This document shows positions 38,312-49,379 of a stretch of 64,000 nucleotides of DNA, in pieces. Within the stretch, counting starts at the first letter, position 1, and every line of letters starts with the position of its first letter. The stretch is from assembly GCF_037975245.1 (NCBI RefSeq), contig NC_092567.1, positions 2,269,714-2,333,713 of the forward strand, in the 5' to 3' direction. Both the position numbers and the translations under genes were made by a program. Source of the stretch: Apostichopus japonicus (taxonomy: Eukaryota; Echinodermata; Holothuroidea; Aspidochirotida; Stichopodidae). The notes beneath the pieces are model-generated. The model saw only the letters and a program-made list of their open reading frames with translations. It made no database searches and was not told the origin of the DNA.

Positions 38312-38443
38312 TCACTCGTCAACTGTTTGTGGTGTAGTCCGAGATTTTCGCCCTCCCTCACAATCAGATGCATCCTTCAGAAATCTCACCACCGCCGCCT
38401 GAATATCAGTTGAAGTTGATTGTGCAGTTCCTCCGTACAGCTT
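38312..38443 (-). CDS. last exon of the DUF4806-like gene
   Basis: The acceptor TTTTGTATTAACAG opens a phase-0 exon of 44 codons. It reads KLYGGTAQSTSTDIQAAVVR, then FLKDASDCEGGRKSR, and ends TVDE then TGA. In DUF4806 proteins the domain closes with a helix of pattern D-x-x-AV-x-x-(W/F)-L-K-x-A-x-D followed by GGR-K-R, which is what is seen. The exon has no frame damage. A possible poly-A signal was not identified. Function unknown; position inside a transposon suggests an element-encoded protein. Confidence 0.7.
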   Translation of the reverse strand, partial: KLYGGTAQSTSTDIQAAVVRFLKDASDCEGGRKSRTTPQTVDE

Positions 38444-39285
38444 CTGTTAATACAAAACACATTACACAAAACATTACATAAAAGACTGCATTCTACACAA
38501 GCAATAAAATGAAGCCAATAATGGGTTACCCGATACTCATAGCTAGAACAGTTACTACTGTTCATGTTCCACAACCATGCATCAGTTACTACTGTACTGT
38601 GCTCGTAACACAGTAACATGTGTTACAGGTGGCACGTGGCAAGTTTTTTTGTAAATGCAAATTTAAAAAAAAAAAAAAAATTAAATTATAAAATTTAAAA
38701 CATTAAACATGAAAATTACTGCAAATTTTCACCTGTCTGACTCTAAGTTCAACATGTCACAGCTTTTTGATAATTACTGTGCCAACTGTAACACTAGCTA
38801 TGAGTATCGGCTGGGGTCTCACATTTGGTTAAACTACATTATTCACATTTTCACACATTTACCATTTTTTCAGTGATATACGAAATATTTCCTTTGCCTT
38901 TGACAGTCACCTTCTTTCATTTTATACTGAACACATGCATTACTGTTGCAAATCCAGGTCCCATCAATTGGGAAAGAAAGTGACAATGGACTGGTCAATA
39001 AAATCATATGGTGAATTAACTTTAAAATCAATGCTGAATGCTGCTTTTCAACTGCATCTGAAACAACACATCTTACATCAACATATATTTGTAGTAACTT
39101 TTTTAAATGACCAGAATTCAATGTATATTAAAGCAAGAATTCTCGTTGAAGGGGTGTTGCATTGAAAAGTTGGCCGATCCATGAGTCAAATGCACAACCC
39201 CTTCCCCACAACTCAAGGTTCTCTTCACTGCTGCTGAAAACAAAAATGACACATATAAACTCACTTTCAATTATGTATTTCATAC

Positions 39286-39426
39286 ATGTAGCTTCGCAAA
39301 GGCTGTTTTCCCAGTGGTACATGTCCAGTTCAGTGTGGTAGCAACTGCATTTGCCAATACATCACACAGGATTCTTTTAACGCACTCCTTCAACGTGTTG
39401 CCACCAAGAATTGATAGTCTTTTCTT
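39286..39426 (-). CDS. exon of the DUF4806-like gene, domain centre
   Basis: After a pyrimidine tract (TTTCTTTTTGTTGTTTCAAG), 141 nt are open in phase 0. They read KKRLSILGGNTLKECVKRIL, then CDVLANAVATTLNWTCTTGK and TAFAKLH, ending at a fair donor CAT/GTATGA. LGG-x-T followed by the RIL helix and LNW-x-(2-4)-GK-x-AF is the core pattern of the DUF4806 domain as I remember it. A strand expected after this (LxxVIxxAV-like) may come from an unrecognised small exon; minus-strand sequence near 39055-39090 reads RCVVSDAVEK but lacks clear splice sites. Confidence 0.7.
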
Positions 39427-39889
39427 CTTGAAACAACAAAAAGAAAGAAAAGTTAATCAGAAACCATTCAATAATTATTATACAAACAGAAATATTCAAG
39501 TAATTCTATTTCATCCCACACGTTGGCATCTTTTGCTAATTTCTTATCAATATTTTAAGAGGAACTAGCAATGCAGTGCTGCAATGTTCCTTTCTGAGTC
39601 CAGTCAAAAACAAGATTGATTTAACAGCCCACTTTTGTAGAATGCACTGCAATGTAAAATCATTTCTGGCCAAACTCTTGTTACCTAAATGCTTTCATGT
39701 CTGTTACTACCTTAGAGTTTTAATTGTCTCCCAGGAAAAGGAAATTAGCCCCTCAGGAAATATTTTATTTTGTACAGACCACTGACACAATAAAACCTGA
39801 CTTGGCTTCAAATTTATAATGATAAACTAACATTACACTCTGGGAAACTGTTTTCTGATTACTTTCCTTACACTTTTAAACTGACTTAC

Positions 39890-39984
39890 CAAATATCTTT
39901 CCAAAGCCTTGTTTGTTTCAATAGAGTCATCCAGGTTATTAAATTCCTCCAAAGATCCCACAGGAATAGTAATGCGCTGGCTTC
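39890..39984 (-). CDS. exon of the DUF4806-like gene, domain start
   Basis: Reads SQRITIPVGSLEEFNNLDDS, then IETNKALERYL, ending at an excellent donor TTG/GTAAGT in phase 0, compatible with the next exon at 39426. The pattern (P-V-x-S-x-EEF then an acidic helix and YL before LGG) is how DUF4806 domains begin. The upstream border is ambiguous: several AG sites lie within about 25 nt, and in-frame stops exclude a longer exon. Confidence 0.65.
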
Positions 39985-40413
39985 TAACTTAGTTCCTGAA
40001 AATCCTGATCTGGAAAAATTGATAAATTGTGATTAAATCTGCTGACTCCATCTTCCTCAAAAAACAACAACAACAGCATACTTTGGTGTTTGCATACTGC
40101 AAATTAAAATTAACAGTTAATAAGTTCACAACAACATATCGTGCAGGAGAGGAATGGCTATCTGTCGCTCCTTTATATAATTAGAATCCTTTCACTATTA
40201 ACTTCAACTGTGTCATCATGCAGCTCAAAGTTGTTATCATTATTGCATGTTTCTTGTAAAATAGTGTTGACATGCCCATGAACCTCATTTTGTATTTTCC
40301 TTGTTTAGTTCGCCAGGGATTTCACATGAGTCATTTTTTCCCCTGTTAATCTACTGCAAAAAAAGAACCAAAAACAACAACCTAGAGCTCTTCATTCTGT
40401 ATCCATTACTTAC

Positions 40414-40471
40414 AATGGGCATCACCCCTTCAATTATTATTTTTTTTTTTGGAGAACTTCCTACGGTGTCC
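40414..40471 (-). CDS. exon 3 of the DUF4806-like gene
   Basis: The acceptor ACCTTATATAG and donor ATT/GTAAGT enclose 58 nt reading DTVGSSPKKKIIIEGVMPI. Its first base completes a glycine codon started by the exon at 40571-40619, so the phases agree. The run of lysines could be part of a nuclear-localisation patch. Confidence 0.55.
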
Positions 40472-40570
40472 CTATATAAGGTCAAATTTACATCATCAAA
40501 TACAGACAAATCATGTTATTTGTTACTTTGTCTGCAAAGCTTTTTAAACAGAATAACAACTGGTAATTAC

Positions 40571-40619
40571 CCTCCTGCTTGTCCAAAGTTGTATCTACTT
40601 TCATTGCCATTTAATTCAT
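40571..40619 (-). CDS. exon 2 of the DUF4806-like gene
   Basis: 49 nt between the acceptor CTATTGTATTCCCAG and donor GG/GTAATT, reading ELNGNESRYNFGQAG. The entry (needing one base) matches the exit of the exon at 42028-42094, giving Asp at the junction. The exit matches the exon at 40414-40471. Three consecutive phase matches make chance less likely. Confidence 0.55.
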
Positions 40620-41047
40620 CTGGGAATACAATAGAGGGGCAAAAATTGAACCTAAACTACCTCCACTAACTATGCTTTCAATGATTTATTGCCAAGGAAT
40701 TTAAACAATTCTCCCACAACACTGTAAACTTTTAACCCTTAAAGTAACTTTCCATAGAGTTAAATAGTGGCATGCAATACAGACATAGCATAGAGGCAGT
40801 TCAGCTATTGGGCAAATAAACTTTACTTTAAGTGAGGATCACTTCAATGTAGGCAGTTATTTTCTTGGAAATCATGCGCAGAATGATTCACCAGAAACTG
40901 AGCACATGGAATAGACCCAACGCAAATATTTCAAATTGACAGTAGCCAAGACAAAAAGCAAAAAAACGAGATAAGGCAGCCACAGTTTTTTTAGAAGCCG
41001 AGAGGCTAGATATGAAATATTTTTCATTATCGTGTTGGTTGGTATCA

Positions 41048-41245
41048 CCAAGGGCGTATGAACCGGGGGGCTGGGGGGCGCTAGCCCCCCAGTGAAAAAT
41101 GTGGAGGGGCGTAAGTATCATTCCGCCCCCCCCCCCCCCCGCTTCGCAAGTCAGAAAACCCCTTTTCATTTCGAAATGAGAAAAAAATTCTCATTTGGAG
41201 CACCAAATTGTATCTAAGGCCAGGTGAAAATACAAAATTAAGTTT
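41048..41245 (+). repeat. GGGG-rich repeat of the GTAGGAACC family, nested
   Basis: Starts CAAGGGCGTATGAACCGGGG and matches 54136-54330, including CCGCTTCGCAAGTCAGAAAA and CTCATTTGGAGCACCAAATT. Its right end is not recognisable. It lies within an intron of the DUF4806-like gene. Confidence 0.6.
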
Positions 41246-42027
41246 ATCACTATACTCCACAGGAGTACTCATAAACTATGATGACGATGATCTATTGTTC
41301 TCCAAAATGCTTAATTTGTCACATAAACTTTGAAGCCTAAGCACTTAACCTGAAATCCAAAAAGATTTAACCACCAACCCATTCCTGATATTTAAAAACA
41401 ACCATACTTATATTATTATTAATAAGGTTTTAACATTGAGTCTTTACCTTCTTAACTAGGCCTAGGGGCCTAGCTATAAACAAATAAAACAGTACATTAT
41501 TTCTTAAAAGTTATGGATGACCATGATTTGTCAATACTGTAACATACCAAATGATTTAAAACTAGGCCTAGGCCCCTAGTACTAGTGTACTACTACTACT
41601 AGTAGTAACTAGTAGGCTACTAGTATAGTAATATATATTTCAGAATATGATATTTAAAATTAGGAGGAAGCCTTCCATAGTCACCTAGTAATATTTACAG
41701 TATTAACTTTCTGCAGATAACAGTTTTCTTCTAATACAGTCAGCAAACAAATGTTTCGGCATAACATTGCATAACCTAGCTATTATACAAACAACGGTCA
41801 TTAGTTTACCTTTATGTGTGATCGTTATTGCTCAGCCTAACACAATTAACACCTACAAATGTAGGCTATGTGTAATTCATACACCGCGAAAGGCTTCTCA
41901 TTAAGCGATACATTCTAGCCTAACGCTAGATTACGTCTAAGTTTATTTAAAAAATAGTCACTTCAAATACTTGCGAAATCAATTATGTACAACTGTCAAC
42001 CCTTAGTAAGAAAAAACAGGTACATAC

Positions 42028-42094
42028 CTCTTAAGCAAATTTGTATTTGCAGACTGCAAGTACTTTCAAAAGAATAGATCAGGATATCCAACAT
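42028..42094 (-). CDS. candidate first exon of the DUF4806-like gene
   Basis: ATG gives MLDILIYSFESTCSLQIQIC then LR and one extra base before the donor GAG/GTATGTAC. It is hydrophobic and could alternatively be 5' untranslated sequence with the true start downstream. It is placed as first exon because phase 1 out fits the next exon and because it lies about 1.3 kb inside the right end of the element. Confidence 0.4.
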
Positions 42095-42664
42095 CGAAAG
42101 AGTTGTAACAGATTACGAAAGCGACCGCTTTTCAAACTAGCTGCTATATCTGAGGACACTGAGCATTGCGGTTTAGCGATTGGATGCCAGTTATACTAGG
42201 CTCGTTCGATCAGTGAAAAATGTTTTCTGAATTGTTTTCTCTCAACTACGCTAAATTGTTGATTAATAAATACTTCTTGGGATGGTTGAAATTTATTAAA
42301 GTATTTGGATATCGCTTATAACGTTATTGCTCAATATTTATTTCAGAATTTGAATTTGTTGAAAATATTATCCTGTAAGTTTTCCTGTGGTTAAGGGTAT
42401 TACCCGCCCATTTTGCCCAAATGCTTGCCAACATTTCTTCATGTGGTATCCGTCAGACTCGTTCGATCAGTATTTTTTCCCCCTTCAAATATTATGTATG
42501 TAGTGTATGATAATATATATTACATTGGATGGTAAGCAAAGTTTAACTACTTTGAGTTAGCTCAATCTTTAATTACCTTATAGTTATTGGCGAATATAGG
42601 TTTTAGGAAAATATTATTCTGTTAATTGTGCCAGTGTGGTAAGGTAACTTCCCGCCAATTCTGC

Positions 42665-43392
42665 ACAAAAGCTATCCAATATTTCCTCCGGCGGTACTGC
42701 TGTCGGCATTCCGCTGGACTTACAAGCCAGCTGTAATATCTATCGGTCCGTTAGCGGACCACCAGCCGTTGCCTAATAACGTATTAGTCCATGCAGCCGC
42801 ACCTAAACCTGGCCTATACTAATGTACACAAAATCCAAGTATTCTTAAGTTTTCTCTCCACAGGAACAAATATATACAAAAAGCACAGGTAAAATAGTTT
42901 AATAGAAACTCATCTTTAACTAAACTTTCACATAGAGACTTAAGATTTTGGACAGACCCGATGGTCAATGTGTATGTGAGCTTGTGTAAATTGCTGAGTG
43001 ACTTTCATAACATAATATTTGTGGGAAATTTTCTACGGCGTTACGCTGTCGGTCTGCTGTCGGAATTCTGCTAGGTTTTTCCAAGCAACAATGTCTATCG
43101 GTCCGTTGGCGGACCTCCAGCGTGTAACCACCGGCTTTTTTACGACGTCGATACGCTGTTGGTCCGCTGTCGGCAATACGTTGGGTTTTTCCAAGCAGCA
43201 ATGTCTATCGGTCCGTTGGCGGACCTCCAGCGTGTAACCGCCGGCTTTTTTACGACGTCGATACGCTGTTGGTCCGCTGTCGGCAATACGCTGGGTTTTT
43301 CCAAGCAGCAATGTCTATCGGTCCGTTGGCGGACCTCCAGCGTTTTACCGCCAGCGTTTTTACGCCAGCGGACCGCCAGTGTGATGCGTACT
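42665..43392 (+). repeat. right subterminal repeat array
   Basis: At least three units of about 117 bp, each containing GTCTATCGGTCCGTTGGCGG, ACCTCCAGCGTGTAACC and ACGCTGTTGGTCCGCTGTCG, plus a diverged unit near 42690-42770. The words are inverted relative to those of the left array (CGGTCCGC-GGCGG motif), as expected for two ends recognised by one protein. Confidence 0.85.
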
Positions 43393-44411
43393 GGGTTATA
43401 CAAGGGTTGTGAATGGATGGAATGGTTTGCCTGAGAAGGTTGAATTGCAAGTAGTGTGAATGGGTTTAAGAATACTTTGGATGAGTACATTAAGCATTGT
43501 AATTGGGTATGACATTTGATGGCCTCGGTTTTATTCCTCTCATATAGCCTTAGGGTCCTTAATGGGGACTTGAATGTCTCTCCTGATCTTTTTTTCTACT
43601 AAACTAAACTATATACTTGAGTGTAGGAGTTAGCAATAGTTGGGAGTCTGTGGGCAAACCTAAGACTGATATTGTGGTGTTAATTTCTCAGGAATGTAGT
43701 ACTAGGCTATAGTAGGTGCAACAGATTGAATGGGTCTGTCGAGAAAAAAAAAACCTGCAACAACTGAAGACTGGTGTATGTTGTAGCTTATGTATTTTCC
43801 ATTAACATATATACTATAAGGTCATGTCCTTAATAAGGTTTCATGGATCACACTGACATAGTGTGCCTACTTGTCAGTGTTGTCAACTGAGCACAGGGCT
43901 GATGACATCATTCAGTTTGTTATTATGCAGACAGCAAATGGCCATAATGATAATTATTAATTGTTACTTATTCTTCATACTGCCCTTACTGGCCTTACCT
44001 GAACAGTGATGTATAAAAATGCAAGAAGTCGTTAAGCTTTCCATTTAAGAATCGTTTCAGCCTGTCCTATTTCAAACATATGATTGGCAGGTTTCCACGT
44101 TACATAGCTTATCAAAATGGAGCTGTTCTGTAAAGCAAGAAAATCACACATATGCATGCATACAAACACACTCATATATAACAATTTCTGAATATCTTTT
44201 CAGCTGCCCAAAGGTACTGGAATGCAAGCTCTGTTGGGTGAATTAAAAAACCCTCATTGTCCTCTTTTATCATGGTCAGCGTAGCTGGAACCAGCAATGA
44301 TGGTGATGTGGATTTGACAGTACCTAGACAAGAATTCAATAGCTGCTTTGTGTTGAAGTGGGTTCAACTTGCTCAAGGCCATGACAGGATGACGACTAGA
44401 TATTAGGATGA

Positions 44412-44729
44412 GTTATCTGTTGCAGAGCTCTATAAACCAGGCAGTTGTTAAAACATCCATTGGGTGACCCTCACAGTCTACCAGGCACTGCATCGCAGAA
44501 GCAAAATGAAGTGTGTGTGATACCTTCATCTTATGAGAGTGGAATGGTATCAGTGTGGCCTCTGTCAATTTGGCTTCAAGTCTTTGTTTTCTTGAAAGCT
44601 GAGAAGATCTTTCAGTGGTTTCACACTGACCTCTGTACTTGACAATTCATGTGTATTTGCCAGCTCAGGAGGAAGCCAGATTTTAAATACATTAACCAAT
44701 GCTGACTTTTTTTTGGACATGTGGTACAT
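44412..44729 (-). pseudogene. P-type transposase core remnant in B copy 2
   Basis: Carries the same minus-strand frames as the remnant at 14840-15303: the MYHMSKKKSALVNV start, the HKMKVS block and the same stop after LCNR. Both copies share the inactivating changes, so they were present before the copies separated. Confidence 0.6.
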
Positions 44730-47067
44730 CTGCAAGGAGGTGAAAGAAGCAGTTGGAGTTGCATGGAGTTGCGTGGAATCTTGTTGATAGTCTGGCAGTC
44801 TTATCCACAGATTATCCCAAAGCTTCTCCACATTGCCACATTCAGAACTTATTACATTGATAAACTTGAAAATTGCAGGAATCTAACGAAGCACCCATGA
44901 AGGGAATTTGTTTGAATAATTATTGAAAGCTGTGACCTTCTGATGTGACAGACTAATGTGAAATAAAGGGCAGTAGATTACCTTGTAAATGAACCTTGTT
45001 ATTGTTTGATTGTATCTAATGTTTGCAAAATTTTAAGTTGCATGCTACCAATTGAAACATAATTCTTTCTCTATTAATGGGATATAAATTCTTCTCCTTA
45101 AAGGGTGTGGAGACTCCCGCACAAAGAAACGTCTCATGCCGGTTATCTGACCTAGTTTCGAATGCGGTGTAACAGAAGTGTTAGACACCACCATTGATCC
45201 CAGAAAATACACACACAGCTTGCTACCATCTGTAAATAGACATTAGTGTACAGTCAATACAAACATCACAGTCAATACCCACAACACAGTGCACATAGCA
45301 GCGTGGACATCTCAGGTCTAGATAAAAGATAACAAGGTATCAGGTTTCATTACTGTCTGCATTTTGTAGCGACACAAAAAAAACTTCACTTGCAAGCAAC
45401 GGAAAGTAAACTTTTTCAGAGCGCGGCATGCGGTTTAGGGCAAGTCTTCAATACCTTTAAATATACTGCATCGGTTGTTGTCACTTGATCATTTGCTTGT
45501 GTGTGAGCTAAACAGCTTAAATAATATGTAAAAAAATAATACAAACTTTCAAATTGCCAGATATTTACTTGCTCAAAATCATTATCCAATCATGATTTGT
45601 TGCTATCCTTGAGTCCATTATTCAGATGATGAGGCAGATTCCCTTCAACTCTCCATGATGAAGGTAAAACCTTATATCTTAACCAACTGCCATTGAGTGT
45701 CCATTTGAAAGTTTCAAACACACAAGTGCATTGATTAAAACAAAGACTTTATTGCTGTAGTTGCAGGAACTGGATTTCAGTCTAGTAGTCACTCACCAGG
45801 TTTGTCTTTATCACAGTCTGCTAACTGTGGCTTTTTATGTTAGGAGTTTTTCTTCAGAGCACATGTCACCTTTGATTTGTAAAAAAAGTCCTGAAATTCA
45901 GGGAGTTAAAATTTACTGTCTAAAGATAATTTAAAAAGATTTTTTTTAACTTCAATCGTCAATGTGGGTGTCTATTAAGGGAATAAGGAGGTACTGATGC
46001 AACTTTGATAAATGATAGTTGACTGCATCCAAATTAAACCAAGGCCTAGGCTATACTTTTGAAGAAGAAAAAATTAGGCTGAATTCATGTTAGCCTAAAA
46101 AGGCTAGGCCAATGCTGACAATTAACACAAACCAAGATCATTTAACCATTTGGGCACTTGTTTATGGCATACTAAAAGGGTCTATATAATTAGGCCTGTA
46201 TGTGTACACAACCCACAAGTTGCCAATGAGTATAGACCTAGCCTAACTAGTTTAGGCCTAGGCTACTTTGTTTTCCATAGACCCTAGTTTAATTGGGCCT
46301 TATACTGTGCCATATTATGTAATGTGCTATAACAGTTGTAGTAATAGCAAGAATGGTCCAGGTCTAAGCCCAGGCTTAATTTATCTTCGGGCTTAACTAA
46401 GGATTAGGGCTTTACGTGATGCCTAGAGGCTAGCCCACCCTTTTACATTAAACTAAAAGTGATACTTCTTTAGGCTAGGCATACAATAACTAGGAATTAG
46501 GATAACTATATGTGCGACTGAAACTGCCATGCCTATGATTAGAAGAGCTGGCATAATGAAATCGAATTTGTGGATCGCAAAACGAGAGAGAATAGCCATG
46601 CATGTAATTACAGAAACCAGTCTGAACGTAAAATTCTCGCATTGCTTGTACATTACTCGTATTACACTAGGGCCTATGGCTAGTATGGGCCTAGGCTACA
46701 CAGACTTTTTTTCATTAGATATCCATCTTGTTCTTTCTACTTCCAAAAAATTCCTCTTTTATGGTCAGTCGGAAAATCAAACAACAATATCCATGTTCTG
46801 ACCGATTGCAGCATCCCCAGCACCATTTCTTTCATAATTTCGTACTTTTTTCGTGTACACAAACGATAGTCTATACACTGTGAGTATGCGTGTCGCCTGC
46901 TAAAAAGTTTTCAAGTGGACCTATTTTACCACCCTGTGTGGGCGTTTTCCCTCTCGACCAATCCAAATCGGTTACATGGTTGGCCAAACTCTCTCTATAT
47001 ACGGCTCTGGAATGTTGGTCAGAAATTTTCAAAAATTCAGACACAGTTAATTTATTGGTGTACAAAT

Positions 47068-47290
47068 ATTAAAACCCATGGGCGGCGATCCTGGGGGAAG
47101 GGGGGATATATCCCTCCATGAAAATGGGTGGAGGGGATGTAATACACCATATTCCCCCCCCCCCCACCAAATGCCAGGGATAAGAATATTTTCATGCCAA
47201 CATTTATGCATCATCGTTATTGTCCGGCTCTCTTTTAGCTTCATTGCTCGCCTACCATAAACGCAGTGCGATCTTTTCAAATAAAGCGTC
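47068..47290 (+). repeat. GGGCGGCGATCC-type repeat, ends unclear
   Basis: Begins CATGGGCGGCGATCCTGGGG and carries a G-rich then C-rich stretch. The same start word occurs at about 63689 (CATGGGCGGCGATCC). It directly abuts the right part of family C copy 2. Right border not recognised. Confidence 0.4.
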
Positions 47291-47453
47291 TTTATAAAGC
47301 AAGAATACAGTAGTTGACTGTAGGCTTCATTGGCCCTGTAACAACAAAATGTATTATTGCGCCCACGGTATTGATATAGTACATATATGCACCCTCTTAG
47401 TATTCATATCCATCGAGGTAAATGAATCTGGAGGATTCATGTCAATTGGGTGC

Positions 47454-48535
47454 GCCCTAATTCGCCATTTCTAATGTAAAAGAGAGCTTTGACATAATTG
47501 GACCTCCATGCCTTTTTCTCCATCTACATAAGACATTTCGTTGCTTACATTAGCATCCCGCGGTACACTGCGCAACTTTCACGGACCGTACGGTACACGA
47601 TGGCATGCGATGTAGGGTAAATAACCGATGCTTGTTCATATGATATTGACCATACCATGTTGAACGCGGGCAAGGCGCGCAAAAAATTTTGGTTATTTTT
47701 TTCGGGCAAGTCGGACAGTTTTGAGGCTGTTCATCCTGGAACGCCATTTTCATGCTCACTGATATGATGTGATATCTGCTGCGGTTGCTTTACAAATTCG
47801 AACAGGCGCGTAGCGAGGAATTTGCCAAGGGAGGGGCGAAGCCTGTAGGCAAATTATCTAAGCGTAGCGCCACCATAAGTTGGCGCGAAGCGTTCAAGAA
47901 AATTTTGGCCGAAAATGCCTCCCAGATCGCTGGAAACGACATTTCCTGGTCCTTGTAAGTTGCATCTAAGCACTTTCTATTTTGAAATTACTGGCGATAT
48001 CATAAAAAAAATATGCTGAAGGGGGGGGGGCGGTCGCCCCCTTCCCGAAATGCGTCATGTTCCCCGACGACACGGTCGAGTTCGAGACCAGCCACAGTTG
48101 GTTTCATAGCACAATTCTACAATTGTTTAAGGCGTATATACACACACACGCGTTTTGATAGACCATATATAGATCATGAGTGAGAGAGGAAACATGGAAA
48201 CGTCAAAAGTGGAGTTGTCGGTGTAAGGGGTAGGGTGAGGCAAACGCCCCTTCCGAAATCCTTGATCCGTCACTGGCTACCCTGTGTATATAATAGGGAC
48301 CAGCGCTGTAATGATGTCACTGTTCCTCTTTCTCTTCCCGGTGTCTTGGCGTTTTTCTTCTACTCCCTCCTTTTCTCCTTTTTCTCTCTTTCTTCTTTTT
48401 CTTTTCCCTTCCTTCCTCTGCTCCTCCTCTTTTTTCCCCTCTTTTTTTCCTTTTTCTTCTCCTTTTTTTTCTCTCCTCCTTTTCTTACCCGGGGGGCGCG
48501 CGCCCCCAACGCCCCTCTCCCTGGATACGCGCCTG
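47454..48535 (+). repeat. approximately 1.08-kb repeat D/E, copy 2
   Basis: Matches 17898-18935. It includes a shared core (47856-47960), a G-run near 48020, the CT tract (48358-48486) and the right terminus CCTGGATACGCGCCTG. Non-coding. Confidence 0.7.
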
Positions 48536-48624
48536 CTAACAATCCGGTGTTACCACCCGCCACTATATCGGTTAGTAGCGTTCGGGGGTGGGAGTGGGGA
48601 TTTATGGGCATAAATGCATTTGTC

Positions 48625-49373
48625 TATGGAACGTGAAAAGGGCAAACTTATTTCGTTGCTAAGTTTAACGTAAGTTTAGACAACGACGTAAGTTTAGACA
48701 ACGGAATTTTAGACATCAACGTGAGTTTGAGCAACAGCATGGTGAAACAGCAGCAACAACTTTAGTTTAGGCAACAACAAACTTAGATTAGACAACGAAA
48801 TCAGTTTGCCCTTTTCGCGCTTACGTTTTTGCTATCGGCGCTGTTCAACAATTGCTTTACCACATGGGCTTCATATGATTACTGTACGCAGGGGGTTGGT
48901 TCTTGCTGCCTGGGTTTAGGTAAACAGTCCCGTGGACAATGCCGCCTTTGTTCTTCGCATATACGGGAAGTTTCTAGAGGAGCAAAGTGGGCGGGGTCAG
49001 CTCATGTATGTAGCATGGTGGAGAGCGTTTACCGGTTTGTAATTGGGTTGGGATACATGTCAATCTTACTGACTATTTCGTAATTGGTCAGCAAATTAAC
49101 GAAGTGTATGTATATACAGCGCAAGTTGAATTTCGCGCGAATAGCCCATATTTTTATATCACGTGATTGGGCAATAACGTAAGTAGACAACGGAACCAAC
49201 TTCAGACGGCAACGTAGGTTTAGACAACAACGTAAGTTTATACAACAACGTAAGTTTAGACAACAACGTAAGTTTAGACAACAACATGATAAAACAGCAG
49301 CAACAACTTTAGTTTAGACAGCAACAAACTTAGTTTAGACAACGAAATATGGTTTCCCTTTTCGCGTTCCATA
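48625..49373. mobile_element. TIR element TATGGAACG with TTTGTC duplication
   Basis: Ends TATGGAACGTGAAAAGGG and CCCTTTTCGCGTTCCATA are inverted. TTTGTC is duplicated at 48619-48624 and 49374-49379. Inside, tandem words CAACGTAAGTTTAGACAA occur in two blocks (48650-48800 and 49165-49345), and a second internal copy of the right end lies near 48790-48815. No coding sequence supported. Confidence 0.75.
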
Positions 49374-49379
49374 TTTGTC

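Larger units (their letters stand above)
37462..43395 (-). mobile_element. 5.9-kb transposon with DUF4806-like gene
   Basis: Inserted in transposon B copy 2. The intact site at 13971 reads CAACTTATACAAGG, and here CAACTT is followed by CCCAGATAACATCATGCTAG and, at the other end, ...GTACTGGG then TTATACAAGG. This gives a 2-bp TT duplication. The two ends form an imperfect inverted repeat: 25 of the first 33 positions agree, starting CCCAG and ending in GCGGTCC-C-GGCG. Inside each end lie GC-rich repeat arrays. The interior carries a minus-strand gene of at least six exons. I cannot place it in a known superfamily: the short duplication and subterminal repeats recall CACTA/EnSpm-like elements, but the CCCAG terminus differs. 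Confidence 0.85.
36851..47009 (-). mobile_element. P-like DNA transposon B, copy 2, interrupted
   Basis: Same inverted ends as copy 1 (CAGAGCCGTGTATAGAGAGA on the left, with one change) and a perfect duplication GAATGTTG at 36843-36850 and 47010-47017. Its own sequence is 36851-37461 and 43396-47009, and it is nearly identical to 13371-17589. A 5.9-kb element with its own ends is inserted at 37462. The internal transposase stop is shared with copy 1. Confidence 0.85.
36328..47072 (+). repeat. family C element, second copy, split by transposon B copy 2
   Basis: The element's own sequence is 36328-36850 and 47010-47072, matching the uninterrupted copy at 10161-10752. It starts CAGGGGCGTATCCAGG and includes the shared core at about 36371-36470. 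The break coincides with the GAATGTTG target duplication. Confidence 0.75.

Noticed and set aside
38935-39165. Plus-strand frame resembling the middle of DUF4806 (KVTMDWSIKSYGELTLKS)
   Set aside because: Wrong strand relative to the consistent minus-strand exons; no splice donor; probably coincidence.
40180-40360. Additional exon of the DUF4806-like gene on the minus strand (NEVHGHVNTILQE and HDDTVEVNSERIL)
   Set aside because: Coding-like, but no acceptor gives a compatible phase and a stop interrupts the upstream frame; left out of the gene model until transcripts are seen.
42965-43490. Open frames of 66-116 codons with repeated peptides
   Set aside because: Translation of the 117-bp subterminal repeat units, not a gene.
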